DNA of 63,063 nucleotides from Caballeronia sp. dw_19 (GTDB taxonomy: Bacteria > Pseudomonadota > Gammaproteobacteria > Burkholderiales > Burkholderiaceae): assembly GCF_018449515.1 (NCBI RefSeq), contig NZ_JAAVUQ010000045.1, positions 1-63,063 on the forward strand, given 5' to 3'. Shown piece after piece: positions 49,725-59,148 of the stretch. Positions within the stretch are counted from its first letter, which is position 1. Every line of letters begins with the position of its first letter. The position numbers and the translations under genes are program-made. The notes beneath the pieces were generated by a model that was not told the DNA's origin, did no database searches, and saw only the letters and a program-made list of their open reading frames with translations.

Positions 49725-51791
49725 TCAATCGACCGGAATATTCTTCAAATCGTTCATCCAGACGACCGATTCCGAATCGCTCGGCGCGCGCCAGTCGCCC
49801 CGCGGCGACAACGAACCGCCGGTCCCTACTTTCGGTGCATTCGGAACGCAAGACCGCTTGAATTGGCTGGTCCGGAAAAACCGGTCGAGGAAAATGCCCA
49901 GGTTGTGCTTGATGGCCGGCAACGCGTACTCGTTTCGCGCGACATGCGCACCTTCCGGCCAGTCGCCCGCGTCGCGATCCTTCCATGCGGTGTACGCCAG
50001 GAACGCCACTTTCGTTGGCGCAAAACCAAAGCGCAACGTGTAATACAGGTTGAAATCCTGCAACTCGTACGGTCCGATGACGCTCTCCGTCTTTTGCTCT
50101 GGATTGCCGTTTGATTTACCGGGAACGAGTTCCGGGCTGATGTCGGTATTCAGGATGTTGATCAGGACGTCCGAACCCGAGTTGCCAATCTGCCCGGTTT
50201 CCGCGACCCACCGGACCAGATGCGTGATCAGCGTTTTCGGGACGCTGGCGTTGACGTTGTAGTGCGACATGTGATCGCCCACGCCGTACGTGCACCAGCC
50301 AAGCGCGAGTTCGCTCAGGTCGCCCGTGCCGACCACGATTGCGCCTTTGAAGTTCGCGAGCCGGAACAGATGATTCGTGCGCTCGCCTGCTTGCACGTTC
50401 TCGAACGTGATGTCGTATTCCTCTTTGCCCGCTGCATACGGATGGCCAAGATCCTTCAGCATCTGCTCGCAGCTTGGCCGGATGTCGATCTCGCTCGCCG
50501 AACACCCTACGATCTCCATCAGTTGCCGCGCCTGCAGGAGCGTCCGGTCGCTCGTGGCGAATCCGGGCATGGTCACGCCGAGAATATTCGTGCGCGGCAG
50601 CTTCAGCCGGTCCATGGCCTTGGCGCAGACAAGCAACGCGTGGGTAGAATCCAGGCCACCCGAAATGCCGATCACGACCTTCGATATGCCGCTCGCCGAG
50701 AGCCGTTGCACCAGCGCCTGCACCTGGATGTTGTAGACCTCGTTGCAGCGTTCGTCGCGGCGCTTCGGATCGGATGGAACGTAGGGGAAACGCTCCACGG
50801 CGCGGTCCAGCGGCAATGCGCGGTTGATCGGCAGGTCAAGATTGAAGCGCACCGTTTCGAATTTCGATACTTCGTCGGCATGTCGGCGCACCGACTGGCC
50901 GAATGTGGTCTGGCGCATGCGTTCACGCGACAGCCGCTCAAGGTCGACATCGGCGAAAACAAGATGGGAGGTGTCCAGGAAGCGCTCGGACTCGGCGAGC
51001 AGTTCGCCGTTTTCGTAGATCACCGCCTGCCCGTCCCAGGCCAGGTCGGTCGTGGACTCTCCTCTTCCCGCCGATGTATACAAATACGCCGAAAGGCACC
51101 GGGCGGACTGCTGGCCGACCAGTTGATGCCGGTAACTCGACTTGCCGACCACCACGTTCGACGCCGACAGGTTCACCAGCACCGTTGCGCCCGCAAGTGC
51201 TGCGAACGACGAAGGCGGCACCGGCACCCAGACGTCCTCGCAGATTTCCACGTGAAAGCGGAACAGCGGCATGTTGGCGATTTCAAACAGCAGCGCCGAT
51301 CCGAACGGCACTTCGGTACCCAGCAACGTGACGCGATCCGTCGACGCGTTCTCGGCCGCGCTGAACTGGCGCGCTTCGTAGAACTCGCCGTAATTCGGCA
51401 GATAACTCTTCGGCACGACGCCCTGGACCTGGCCGCCCGCGACCACGACGGCGCAGTTGAAGAGCGTATGGTCGACGCGCAGCGGCATGCCCACGATCAT
51501 TGCAATGGAGAGGCTCTTCGATGCCGCCACGACGGACGCAAGCGCCTCTTCGCAGGCATCGAGCAAGGCCCGCTGGTGGAACAGGTCGTCACAGGTATAA
51601 GCCGGTAGCCCAAGCTCCGGGAACGCGACCAGCACCGCACCGTTCGCCGCCGCCTGCTTCGCCAGGTCGATGGTTTCAGCGGCGTTGAACGCAGGATCCG
51701 CAACCCGGCAACGGGGCACGCCTACCGCCACGCGAGCGAAATCATGGCTATAGAGATTGAAGAATCGGTTTTTCATCTTGAGCTTGTCCAT
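49725..51791 (-). CDS. nadE: Glutamine-dependent NAD+ synthetase
   Basis: 688-aa two-domain enzyme, amidating nicotinate adenine dinucleotide with glutamine-derived ammonia. The N-terminal nitrilase-like glutaminase (about 1-290) has the triad Glu in AFPELGLPAY, Lys in GVVPKSYLPNYGEFYE and Cys in HVEICEDVWVP. The C-terminal synthetase has the PP-loop GISGGLDSTHALL near residue 375 and GTGDLSELALGWCTYGVGDH. Length and order match the large eukaryote-like/actinobacterial type. Two starts are possible (51791 and 51776); GGGGC before the first favours it slightly. Likely one unit with glnB. Confidence 0.94.
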   Translation of the reverse strand: MDKLKMKNRFFNLYSHDFARVAVGVPRCRVADPAFNAAETIDLAKQAAANGAVLVAFPELGLPAYTCDDLFHQRALLDACEEALASVVAASKSLSIAMIVGMPLRVDHTLFNCAVVVAGGQVQGVVPKSYLPNYGEFYEARQFSAAENASTDRVTLLGTEVPFGSALLFEIANMPLFRFHVEICEDVWVPVPPSSFAALAGATVLVNLSASNVVVGKSSYRHQLVGQQSARCLSAYLYTSAGRGESTTDLAWDGQAVIYENGELLAESERFLDTSHLVFADVDLERLSRERMRQTTFGQSVRRHADEVSKFETVRFNLDLPINRALPLDRAVERFPYVPSDPKRRDERCNEVYNIQVQALVQRLSASGISKVVIGISGGLDSTHALLVCAKAMDRLKLPRTNILGVTMPGFATSDRTLLQARQLMEIVGCSASEIDIRPSCEQMLKDLGHPYAAGKEEYDITFENVQAGERTNHLFRLANFKGAIVVGTGDLSELALGWCTYGVGDHMSHYNVNASVPKTLITHLVRWVAETGQIGNSGSDVLINILNTDISPELVPGKSNGNPEQKTESVIGPYELQDFNLYYTLRFGFAPTKVAFLAYTAWKDRDAGDWPEGAHVARNEYALPAIKHNLGIFLDRFFRTSQFKRSCVPNAPKVGTGGSLSPRGDWRAPSDSESVVWMNDLKNIPVD

Positions 51792-51972
51792 ACGATGCCC
51801 CGCATTCGGGGATCCTGTTCCGGCGCATAACGGGTTAAGGGCGGGTTAAGAGTTACCGCTGTGAAAGCGAAAGCATTTCGACATGATGATAAGTCGAGTT
51901 GCAGTTTCCGGGCATCTATTGGATCAAGCGTTAGCCATCCGGTCAGGTTTCGAGCGCGTCGGACGCTCGGCC

Positions 51973-53112
51973 TTATGCCTTCTTCCTGAAGGGCGTATGG
52001 GCTTCCAGCTCCTGGATATGCTGGTCCATCGCCGCCGTTTCTTCATCGAGGAACTCACTGATCGCGTGGGCAAATCGCGGGTCCGCGACCCAATGCGCGG
52101 ACCACGTGGGAGTGGGCAACATGCCGCGCGACATCTTGTGCACGCCCTGTGCGCCGCCTTCGAAACGGGCAAGGCGGTTCTCGATGCAATATTGGATTCC
52201 CTGCATGTAGCAGGTTTCGAAGTGCAGTCCCGAGACGAATTCTTTCGTGCCCCAGTAGCGGCCGAACATCACGTCGCCGCCGATCATGTTCAGCGCGCAC
52301 GCGAGCCGCTGGCCGTCCGCTTCGGCGATCACGAGCAAGATGCTCTCGGGCGCGGCCGCGTGGATCTGGTCGAAAAATTCGCGCGACAGATACGGTGGAT
52401 TCCAGTGCTCGCGATAGGTATTTTCATAACACGCGTAGAAGAAATCGAGCGCTTCCCGGTCAATTTCCGCGCCGCGCAGCCACGTGTAGGTGACGCCGGC
52501 ATCGACTACGCGCCGGCGATCCTGCTTCACCTTCTTGCGCTTGTCGTGGCTCATGGTCGCGAGAAACGCGTCGAAGCTGTCGTAGCCGCCGGGTGCATTC
52601 TCCCAGTGGAACTGCACGCCTTCGCGCAGCATGTAGCCGGCTTCGGTCAGCGCTTCGAGATCCTGCTCTTGCGGAAACAGCACGTGCAGGGAAGAGAGTT
52701 CCAACTGCTTGGTCAACTCGATCGCGCCGCGCGCGAGCATTACGCGCTCCTCGTGCGTGGCGGCGATCAGGCGCGGCCCGGTCACCGGCGAAAACGGCAC
52801 CGCCGATAATCCCTTCGGATAGTACTTAAGGCCATTTCGCTCGAAGGCGTCGGCCCAGGCGTGATCGAAGACGTACTCGCCTCGCGAATGTTTCTTGAGG
52901 TAGAGCGGCATGGCGCCGGTCAGCTTGCCGTCACGCTTGAGCAGCAGGAAATGCGGGCGCCAGCCGGTGCGCGCAACCGCACAGCCCGTGTCCTGCAACG
53001 CCGATAGGAATTCGTGCCGGACGAAGGGGTTATCGCCGGCGAGACGGTTCCATTCGTCCGGGGTAACGGAATCGAGCGAATCGACCACATGTATTTCGAC
53101 CTTGCGGTTCAA
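51973..53112 (-). CDS. FemAB/GNAT-like acyltransferase (peptidogalycan biosynthesis DUF482 type)
   Basis: 379 aa with two GNAT-like halves, as in FemAB proteins. PFVRHEFLSALQDTGCAVAR and YVFDHAWADAFERNG are in the first half; SHDKRKKVKQDRRRV and FYACYENTYREHWNPPYLS in the second; GAQGVHKMSRGMLPTPTWSAHW near the end is family-typical. The family may add amino acids or acyl groups to cell-envelope molecules, but no reaction is proven for this branch. Start is TTG at 53112 with GAGG well placed upstream. It stands divergent from the GIY-YIG gene. Confidence 0.85.
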   Translation of the reverse strand: MNRKVEIHVVDSLDSVTPDEWNRLAGDNPFVRHEFLSALQDTGCAVARTGWRPHFLLLKRDGKLTGAMPLYLKKHSRGEYVFDHAWADAFERNGLKYYPKGLSAVPFSPVTGPRLIAATHEERVMLARGAIELTKQLELSSLHVLFPQEQDLEALTEAGYMLREGVQFHWENAPGGYDSFDAFLATMSHDKRKKVKQDRRRVVDAGVTYTWLRGAEIDREALDFFYACYENTYREHWNPPYLSREFFDQIHAAAPESILLVIAEADGQRLACALNMIGGDVMFGRYWGTKEFVSGLHFETCYMQGIQYCIENRLARFEGGAQGVHKMSRGMLPTPTWSAHWVADPRFAHAISEFLDEETAAMDQHIQELEAHTPFRKKA

Positions 53113-53291
53113 CAGGCTTACCTCGCTTCGGGCTTGTTCTGGCGTGTTCGGGCTAACTGCCGGGCGCTTGGTGCAGCGCGGAACAGTTATTCTCGCCGAA
53201 GTCGCGGGTTTTTGTTCGGGAGGGGTTTGAGGCAGGGGCTTGAGGGATAATGCGCGGCATTGCGGTTTTCGCCTTTTCCCAACGATTTCTC

Positions 53292-53627
53292 ATGCCTTGG
53301 TTCCTGTACCTTATCGAATGCGCCGACGGAAGTCTCTATACCGGGATTGCTACCGATGTCGAAGCGCGGTTCGCGAAACATGTCAGCGGCGATGGCGCGA
53401 GATATACCCGATCGCGCAAGCCGGTTGCCGTGCGAGCGTCGTTTGAATTGAGTGGACGCGCTGAGGCATCGCGGGCGGAATATTGGGTGAAGCGGCTGAC
53501 GGCGGCGCGGAAATGGAAGTTGGTGGCGGGCGAATTGACGCTCGTGGAAATCATGCCGCCAGTCGAGATTGAAGCGGACGCCAGCGCGGACGAAACAAAC
53601 GAACGCGCTGACGTCGAGGCAGGTTGA
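53292..53627 (+). CDS. GIY-YIG nuclease family protein (YhbQ/UPF0213-like)
   Basis: 111-aa single-domain protein. The GIY-YIG strands read YLIECADGSLYTGIATDVEAR (positions 5-25 from the ATG at 53292), with the conserved Arg in EARFAKHVSG, the Tyr in GARYTRSRKPV and the catalytic-type Glu in EASRAEYWVKRL. The last ~25 residues are an acidic tail. Homologues may act on damaged DNA or RNA, but the role is uncertain. The frame extends 14 codons upstream; MPWFLYL is the usual beginning. It is convergent with the following lipoprotein gene. Confidence 0.88.
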   Translation: MPWFLYLIECADGSLYTGIATDVEARFAKHVSGDGARYTRSRKPVAVRASFELSGRAEASRAEYWVKRLTAARKWKLVAGELTLVEIMPPVEIEADASADETNERADVEAG

Positions 53628-53689
53628 AGAAAGCATTGGCGCCGCGCCAAATCGTTTAAATCGGTCGGCGCGGCGTTGTGTCTATGCTT

Positions 53690-55498
53690 TTAAAGCAACG
53701 CCAGCCAGGAAATGCCGCTACCTGACCCTAAAGACTCTGCTCCCAAAAGCGGCCTTTTCCCGCTGATGTAAGTCGAGGACGACGTACCCAGAAGTGTCGA
53801 GTTGCTGCCGAGAGCGAATGCACCTAACCCTCCGGTTGCGCTTTCACTTTGTACGCCAATTACCGCCCAGGTCAGCCCGCCATCCTTTGTGCCATACACG
53901 GAGCCGAACGTATCGAGTGCGTATCCGGATGTTGGCGTGTTGAATACAAGATCCCTGATCAACGAGCTCTTCGGAACGGCCACTGCGCTCCATGTCGCGC
54001 CGCCATCGGTCGTCTTCAGCACAGGATAAGGCGCGCTGCTCCACAGCGAACCCGAGGCGTATCCGGTCTTGGCATCGACGAAAAATACGCTTGCGTATGA
54101 ATTCATCTCAACGGCCGGCATTTTTGAGACCGTCCAGGTTGTGCCGCCATCGGTCGTCCTCGAAATCTGCAACTTCGAACTATTCCTGGCGGCGCCGATG
54201 ATCCAGCCGTTTTGTGCATCGATAAATTGCATGCGCTCAGCGCTGAGAGCCGCGTCCGCCTGAAAGTGCCATGTCTTCCCGCCATCGGTCGTATTGATGA
54301 CGCTGCCCGTGTCGTCGACAATCCAGCCGTGTTGACCCACGAACTGAACCGCCCTCTTGCAGCGGCTTTCCAATCCGCCGCCCACACTAACGTTTTCCCA
54401 CGAACTGCCTGCGTTGGACGAATGCATGACGGCGGCATAATTGAAATCGATCCGCCATCCGCCCTCAACTGCAGACGACTTTTGCTGCGGACAGCCGACA
54501 ACCCAGATGTTTTTATCGTCAGCGAATCCAATGTCCAGGAAACCATTGCCGCCATTCACGGAGTCGTCTTTTGGTAGCGTCAGTTCTTGCCACGACCGTC
54601 CGTTATCCGTAGATCGCACGACTTGCGGGTGAGTGATGGGCAAAGCCCATGCAGTTCCATTCGATGCAACGCGAATGCGGCCAACGGGTTGTGCGGTGTA
54701 AGACGCTTTCCAGACGGCATAGCCGGTAGACGTAGACGGGTCAGAGGGCCTGACAACGAAACTCGACGAATCCAGCGTGATCGGGAAATCGTGGCTGGTC
54801 TGGCCGCCATATTCGTCCGTCACAACGACGGTGATCAAGTGGGTGCCGCCGGTTGAAAACCCGTAGCTCAGCATGCTGCTCGACGTAGCTTGTCCGTAAG
54901 CCACACCATCGATCAACCATTTGTAAGTAAGGGAATCGCCTTGCGGATCAGTTGCGTTGACCGCGACATCGACGGTCCTCAACGAATCGACTTGCCCGAG
55001 GTTGACAGAATTCGATCTCGCTCCAATCACATCCAGGCCAGTCGAGATTCGCCGAGTAGACACGACACCACTCACCACCGGCGGCTGATTCGCCACAATA
55101 TCCACAGTGCGCGTTTCAAAGCTCTTCTGACCGTTCTTATCCGACGCCGTCACCTTGACGGTGAACTGGCCCACCTTCGAATACGTGTGCGACGCCGATG
55201 CTCCGTTCGACATAGGCGTGGCATCGCCGAACTCCCAGAGGTAAGTTGTCCCGCTCGGAAAAGTGCCGCTGACCACAAAATCGACCTTGGTCCCCGGGCG
55301 CAACGCGTTCGTAGGCGTAATGCCAACGTCTGCAATCTTGATTACTGCGGCACTGGGCGGTTGAACGCCGTTGTTCTGAATCTGAGAGGCCGGACTAGCC
55401 TGAGCAGCCGTCGAATCCCCGCCGCCACCTCCGCCGCACCCCGTGAGCACGAGCGCGCAAACTGCTGCGCTGATTCCACCCCTGAGTCGCCTGTTCAT
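53690..55498 (-). CDS. Lipoprotein with PKD domains and YCF48/BNR-type beta-propeller
   Basis: 602 aa. A lipobox LVLTGC (Cys21) is followed by a Gly run, so it is an acylated surface or periplasmic protein. One PKD domain lies at about 55-115 (TYLWEFGDATPMSNG, GQFTVKVTASDKNG) and a second related Ig-like module at about 120-225 (DPQGDSLTYKWLIDG). From about 255 to 590 repeated SSDGGKTW-like blades appear (STDNGRSWQEL, TDGGKTWHFQ, TDGGTTWTVS, TDGGATWSAV, TKDGGLTWAV), the YCF48/sialidase-like propeller. Likely carbohydrate or protein binding at the surface; no catalytic residues are identified. Confidence 0.82.
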   Translation of the reverse strand: MNRRLRGGISAAVCALVLTGCGGGGGGDSTAAQASPASQIQNNGVQPPSAAVIKIADVGITPTNALRPGTKVDFVVSGTFPSGTTYLWEFGDATPMSNGASASHTYSKVGQFTVKVTASDKNGQKSFETRTVDIVANQPPVVSGVVSTRRISTGLDVIGARSNSVNLGQVDSLRTVDVAVNATDPQGDSLTYKWLIDGVAYGQATSSSMLSYGFSTGGTHLITVVVTDEYGGQTSHDFPITLDSSSFVVRPSDPSTSTGYAVWKASYTAQPVGRIRVASNGTAWALPITHPQVVRSTDNGRSWQELTLPKDDSVNGGNGFLDIGFADDKNIWVVGCPQQKSSAVEGGWRIDFNYAAVMHSSNAGSSWENVSVGGGLESRCKRAVQFVGQHGWIVDDTGSVINTTDGGKTWHFQADAALSAERMQFIDAQNGWIIGAARNSSKLQISRTTDGGTTWTVSKMPAVEMNSYASVFFVDAKTGYASGSLWSSAPYPVLKTTDGGATWSAVAVPKSSLIRDLVFNTPTSGYALDTFGSVYGTKDGGLTWAVIGVQSESATGGLGAFALGSNSTLLGTSSSTYISGKRPLLGAESLGSGSGISWLALL

Positions 55499-55883
55499 TC
55501 TTTAAACCTTGTTCATAAGGTGGCGACCTTCCTCCAGTGTTCGATCTTCTCCTGATCGATTCAACGTCATGCTTTCGATGAAACCGGCAGTCGACGCGAG
55601 AAGGTCGCCCCTGTTTGTTGATCTGGAGGCGAGAAGACGAAACCTTACGCGGACATTTCAGTTATTAACGGAATTATTGCAAGTTACGCAACGGTTATAG
55701 GGAAATCGTACTTTTCTGATTGCTTTGCTTGGACTTTCCAGATGCGGCGGTTTTTGCCCGGTGGCTCTGCAGCGATATGGACCACTGCAACGCCAATTTT
55801 TTCGGCATAAAAAAACCGCCCGGTCCTGCCTCATGGCAAGACCGGGCGGTCTTCTACAACTCAACAACAATCAGTCGCTAACT
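55499..55883. other. Intergenic region between ppa and the PKD lipoprotein
   Basis: 385 bases. Contains the ppa terminator (55808-55850) and, presumably, the minus-strand promoter of the lipoprotein gene in the AT-rich stretch near 55640-55710. No gene is seen. Confidence 0.5.
55808..55850 (-). terminator. Intrinsic terminator after ppa
   Basis: Read on the minus strand, ACCGCCCGGTC-T-TGCC / GGCA-G-GACCGGGCGGT stem (one internal mismatch) followed by seven T, 34 bases behind the ppa stop. Confidence 0.9.
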
Positions 55884-56411
55884 TTACTTCTTGAAGTTAG
55901 CCACGCCGTCCGTGATTTCCTTGTGGGCCGCGTCCACGCCCTGCCAGCCTTCGACCTTCACCCACTTGCCCTTTTCCAGCGCCTTGTAATGTTCGAAGAA
56001 ATGCTTGATCTGGTCCTTCAGATACTCGGGCACGTCATCCACCGTCTTCATGTGCGCCGTCATCGGACAGATCTTGTCGTGAGCGACCGCGACCAGCTTC
56101 GCGTCGACACCCGATTCATCCGTCATCTGCAGCATGCCCAATGCGCGTGCCCGAACCACGGAGCCAGCCAGCAGCGGAAATGGCGTGATCACCAGGACAT
56201 CGACGGGATCGCCGTCGCCGGAAAGCGTCTGCGGAATGAAACCGTAGTTCGCCGGGTAACGCATGCCCGTTCCAATGAAACGGTCGACCACGAGCAGGCC
56301 CATGTCCTTGTCCGCTTCGTACTTCACCGGATCGCTTTGCGCCGGGATCTCGATGATCACATTGAAATCCTGCGGAAGATCCTTGCCTGCGGGTACGTTG
56401 TTAAAGCTCAT
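55884..56411 (-). CDS. ppa: Inorganic pyrophosphatase (family I)
   Basis: 175-aa cytoplasmic Mg2+-dependent hydrolase of PPi. The active-site pattern GDGDPVDVLVITPFPL (D-x-D-P-x-D) is present, with YEADKDMGLLVVDRF and GMRYPANYGFIPQTL upstream and KICPMTAHMKTVDDV downstream. The ATG at 56411 (MSFNNVPAGKDLP) behind AGAGAG gives exactly the bacterial length; the frame continues upstream without protein character. Single-gene unit with a strong terminator. Confidence 0.96.
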   Translation of the reverse strand: MSFNNVPAGKDLPQDFNVIIEIPAQSDPVKYEADKDMGLLVVDRFIGTGMRYPANYGFIPQTLSGDGDPVDVLVITPFPLLAGSVVRARALGMLQMTDESGVDAKLVAVAHDKICPMTAHMKTVDDVPEYLKDQIKHFFEHYKALEKGKWVKVEGWQGVDAAHKEITDGVANFKK

Positions 56412-56769
56412 ATGCACTCTCTTCAAAGTGGAAATTCGGTGTCGGAGATAAACGCATTCGATACACGCAAATGTCGCGTTTTGCTGCATTGCGGCAATAC
56501 GCGTGGAGCGCGAATGTCCTGACTGCAACGCTGCATCAAGGCGTTACGTTCGCCCATGAAACAGCGCAATTACGTCATTATAGCCAATCGAGGTGCGCGT
56601 CCCGGCGTCAGCGGTACGCGAGGAAATCGGCGCAAAATAGGCTGTCAGCAATGTGATCGGTGACGTAAATGAACGTAAATGAAGGCAGATGAACCCACAT
56701 GAAGCACCGCGCAATCGAATGAAGCCATAGTACGTCCCCCCAAAACAGCCACGGAGAGAGGAGTCAGGC
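56412..56769. promoter_or_regulatory. Divergent ppa / aldehyde dehydrogenase control region
   Basis: 358 bases. The right part contains the ATGAA series with 10-base spacing (56669-56723) and ends with a GGAGAGAGGAG ribosome-binding site before the aldehyde dehydrogenase ATG. No unambiguous -35/-10 could be assigned on either strand. Confidence 0.4.
56669..56723. repeat. Helically phased ATGAA repeats
   Basis: ATGAA begins at 56669, 56679, 56689, 56699 and 56719, that is every 10 bases with one position skipped. The first two copies share a longer ACGTAAATGAA. Located 47-100 bases before the aldehyde dehydrogenase start; sites on one DNA face would suit cooperative regulator binding. Confidence 0.5.
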
Positions 56770-58209
56770 ATGGAAGAGGCAAAGCATTTCATCGGCAACC
56801 AGTGGGTAACGGCGGCAAGCCACGAGACCATTCCTGTCATCGATCCCTCCGACGGCCAGGTCTTCGCGCAACTCGCGCGCGGCAACGCAGTCGATATCGA
56901 CCGCGCCGTCCAGGCAGCGCGCCACGCTTACGAAGGCTCCTGGGGCCACGCAAGCGCCGCCGATCGCGGACGCGTGCTTTACAGGCTATCGATGATCATC
57001 GCCGCCCATCAGGACGAACTGGCGCATCTCGAAGCACAAGACACCGGCAAACCCCTGAAGCAGGCCCATGCGGACGCGGCCGGCATCGCCCGGTATTTCG
57101 AGTTCTACGCAGGCGCCGCCGACAAGCTCCACGGCGAGACACTGCCCTATCAAACCGGCTACACCGTCCTCACGATCCGCGAACCGCACGGCGTGACCGG
57201 GCATATCGTGCCGTGGAACTACCCGCTGCAGATCTTCGGGCGCAGCGTCGCCGCGGCGCTCGCGGCCGGCAACGCGTGCGTGGTCAAGCCGGCCGAAGAC
57301 GCGTGTTTATCGATACTGCGCATAGCCGAACTCGCCGCCGAAGCGGGCTTGCCGGAAGGCGCGCTGAACATCGTCACGGGCTATGGATACGAGGCCGGCG
57401 CGGCGCTTGCGAGACATCCAGGCATCGATCACATCTCGTTCACGGGATCGCCGGCAACGGGCGCGGCGGTGGTCAAGATGGCCGCCGATAACCACGTCCC
57501 CGTCACGCTCGAACTGGGCGGCAAGTCGCCGCAGATCGTTTTCGCCGATGCCGACTTCGACGCCGCCCTGCCCATGCTCGTTTCGGCGATCGTGCAGAAC
57601 GCGGGACAGACGTGCTCGGCGGGCAGTCGCGTGCTGATCGAGCGATCGGCGTATGAGCCGCTGCTCGAGCGGTTATCGGAGGCGTTCAGTGCGTTGAAGG
57701 TTGGCCCGAGCAAGCTCGATCTCGATTGCGGTCCGCTCATCAGCGCGAAGCAGCAGCAACGCGTGTGGGATTTTCTCTCCGATGCTCAGCACGATGGCAT
57801 CGCGATGGCCGCCCACGGTGAAGTGGTTTCCGAAGCGCCGGAAGCGGGCTTTTATCAGGCGCCTACGCTCTTGCGCGATGTCCCGCCCGCGCATCGTCTT
57901 GCACGCGAAGAGGTGTTCGGACCAGTGCTCTGCGCGATGCCCTTCGATGACGAAGCCGACGCGCTGAAGCTTGCGAATGGCACGGACTTCGGCCTGGTCG
58001 CCGGAATCTGGACACGCGATGGCGGCAGGCAAATGCGCATTGCGCGCAAGGTCCGCTCGGGGCAGGTGTTCATCAATAACTACGGCGCGGGCGGCGGCGT
58101 GGAACTGCCGTTCGGCGGCGTCAAACATTCGGGCCACGGCCGCGAAAAAGGCTTCGAAGCGCTGTATGGTTTCACAGTGCTCAAAACCATCGCCATCAAG
58201 CATGGCTAA
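56770..58209 (+). CDS. NAD(P)+-dependent aldehyde dehydrogenase
   Basis: 479-aa ALDH superfamily enzyme oxidising an aldehyde to the acid. Catalytic Cys282 in NAGQTCSAGSR, general base Glu248 in TLELGGKSPQ, and Asn150 in IVPWNYPLQI are all present; the NAD-site FTGSPATG is near residue 224. The YGAGGGVELPFGGVKHSGHGREKG end resembles betaine-aldehyde/hydroxy-aldehyde dehydrogenases. It begins an apparent operon with an SDR reductase (33 bases behind) and an MFS carrier, suggesting uptake and stepwise oxidation of an alcohol or sugar-derived compound. The substrate is not known. Confidence 0.92.
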   Translation: MEEAKHFIGNQWVTAASHETIPVIDPSDGQVFAQLARGNAVDIDRAVQAARHAYEGSWGHASAADRGRVLYRLSMIIAAHQDELAHLEAQDTGKPLKQAHADAAGIARYFEFYAGAADKLHGETLPYQTGYTVLTIREPHGVTGHIVPWNYPLQIFGRSVAAALAAGNACVVKPAEDACLSILRIAELAAEAGLPEGALNIVTGYGYEAGAALARHPGIDHISFTGSPATGAAVVKMAADNHVPVTLELGGKSPQIVFADADFDAALPMLVSAIVQNAGQTCSAGSRVLIERSAYEPLLERLSEAFSALKVGPSKLDLDCGPLISAKQQQRVWDFLSDAQHDGIAMAAHGEVVSEAPEAGFYQAPTLLRDVPPAHRLAREEVFGPVLCAMPFDDEADALKLANGTDFGLVAGIWTRDGGRQMRIARKVRSGQVFINNYGAGGGVELPFGGVKHSGHGREKGFEALYGFTVLKTIAIKHG

Positions 58210-58242
58210 TCAGCAACCATTTTGCATGGGACCGGAGACAAC

Positions 58243-59001
58243 ATGAGACTGCAAGGCAAGACCGCGATTGTGACTGGCGGCGGATCGGGATTCGGCGAAG
58301 GGATTGCGAAGACATTTGCGCGCGAAGGCGCGAACGTCGTGGTGAACGACCTCAACGGAGCATCGGCCGAGCGCGTGGCCAGCGAGATTGCGGTGAGCGG
58401 CGGCAAGGCGATCGCGGTCCCCGGTGACGTGACGAAACAAGCCGACTGGCAAACGCTTTTCGATGCCGCCATCGAAGACTTCGGCAGCGTTCAGGTTGTT
58501 GTGAATAACGCGGGCACGACACATCGGAACAAGCCGGTGATGGAAATTACCGAAGCCGAATTCGATCGCGTTTATGCGGTGAACGTGAAGAGCATCTACT
58601 TCAGCGTGGCGCAATTCGTGCCCTACTTTCGCAAGGTCGGCGGTGGTGCGTTCATCAATATTGCATCGACGGCAGGCGTGCGGCCACGGCCCGGTCTGGT
58701 TTGGTACAACGGCAGCAAGGCGGCGGTGATTATCGCGAGCAAGGCGTTGGCGGTCGAGCTTGGGCCAGACCGGATTCGCGTCAACTGCATCAACCCCGTG
58801 ATGGGCGAAACCGGTTTGCTGTCCGAGTTCATGGGCATGGAAGACACGCCCGCGAACCGTCAGAAATTTCTGGCGACTATCCCGCTGGGACGGCTTTCGA
58901 CGCCACAGGATATTGCGAATGCGGCGCTCTATCTCGCCTCCGATGACGCCGAGTTCATCACCGGCGTGGCGTTGGAAGTAGATGGCGGACGGTGCGTTTG
59001 A
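58243..59001 (+). CDS. SDR family oxidoreductase (FabG/glucose-dehydrogenase-like)
   Basis: 252-aa classical short-chain dehydrogenase. Cofactor motif TGGGSGFGEGIA (T-G-x3-G-x-G) near residue 12, NNAG near 88, Ser in NIASTAGVRPRPG, and the catalytic Y-x3-K in WYNGSKAAV near residue 152. The C-terminus FITGVALEVDGGRCV is typical. The ATG at 58243 is chosen for the GGAG in front; an in-frame ATG 7 codons earlier lacks one. It follows the aldehyde dehydrogenase directly and probably makes or uses its substrate. Confidence 0.92.
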   Translation: MRLQGKTAIVTGGGSGFGEGIAKTFAREGANVVVNDLNGASAERVASEIAVSGGKAIAVPGDVTKQADWQTLFDAAIEDFGSVQVVVNNAGTTHRNKPVMEITEAEFDRVYAVNVKSIYFSVAQFVPYFRKVGGGAFINIASTAGVRPRPGLVWYNGSKAAVIIASKALAVELGPDRIRVNCINPVMGETGLLSEFMGMEDTPANRQKFLATIPLGRLSTPQDIANAALYLASDDAEFITGVALEVDGGRCV

Positions 59002-59148
59002 CGTGCTTGCCAGAGGCGCATCCGGCGACTGCCACCGGATGCCTTTGATCGGTGTTTTCCCCATATAAAACAGACGGTTGCGGCCTGGAGCGAGCGGCTA
59101 GAATCGGACAGCACGTTTTCCCATCGATAAAAATAGTCAGGAGACGAC

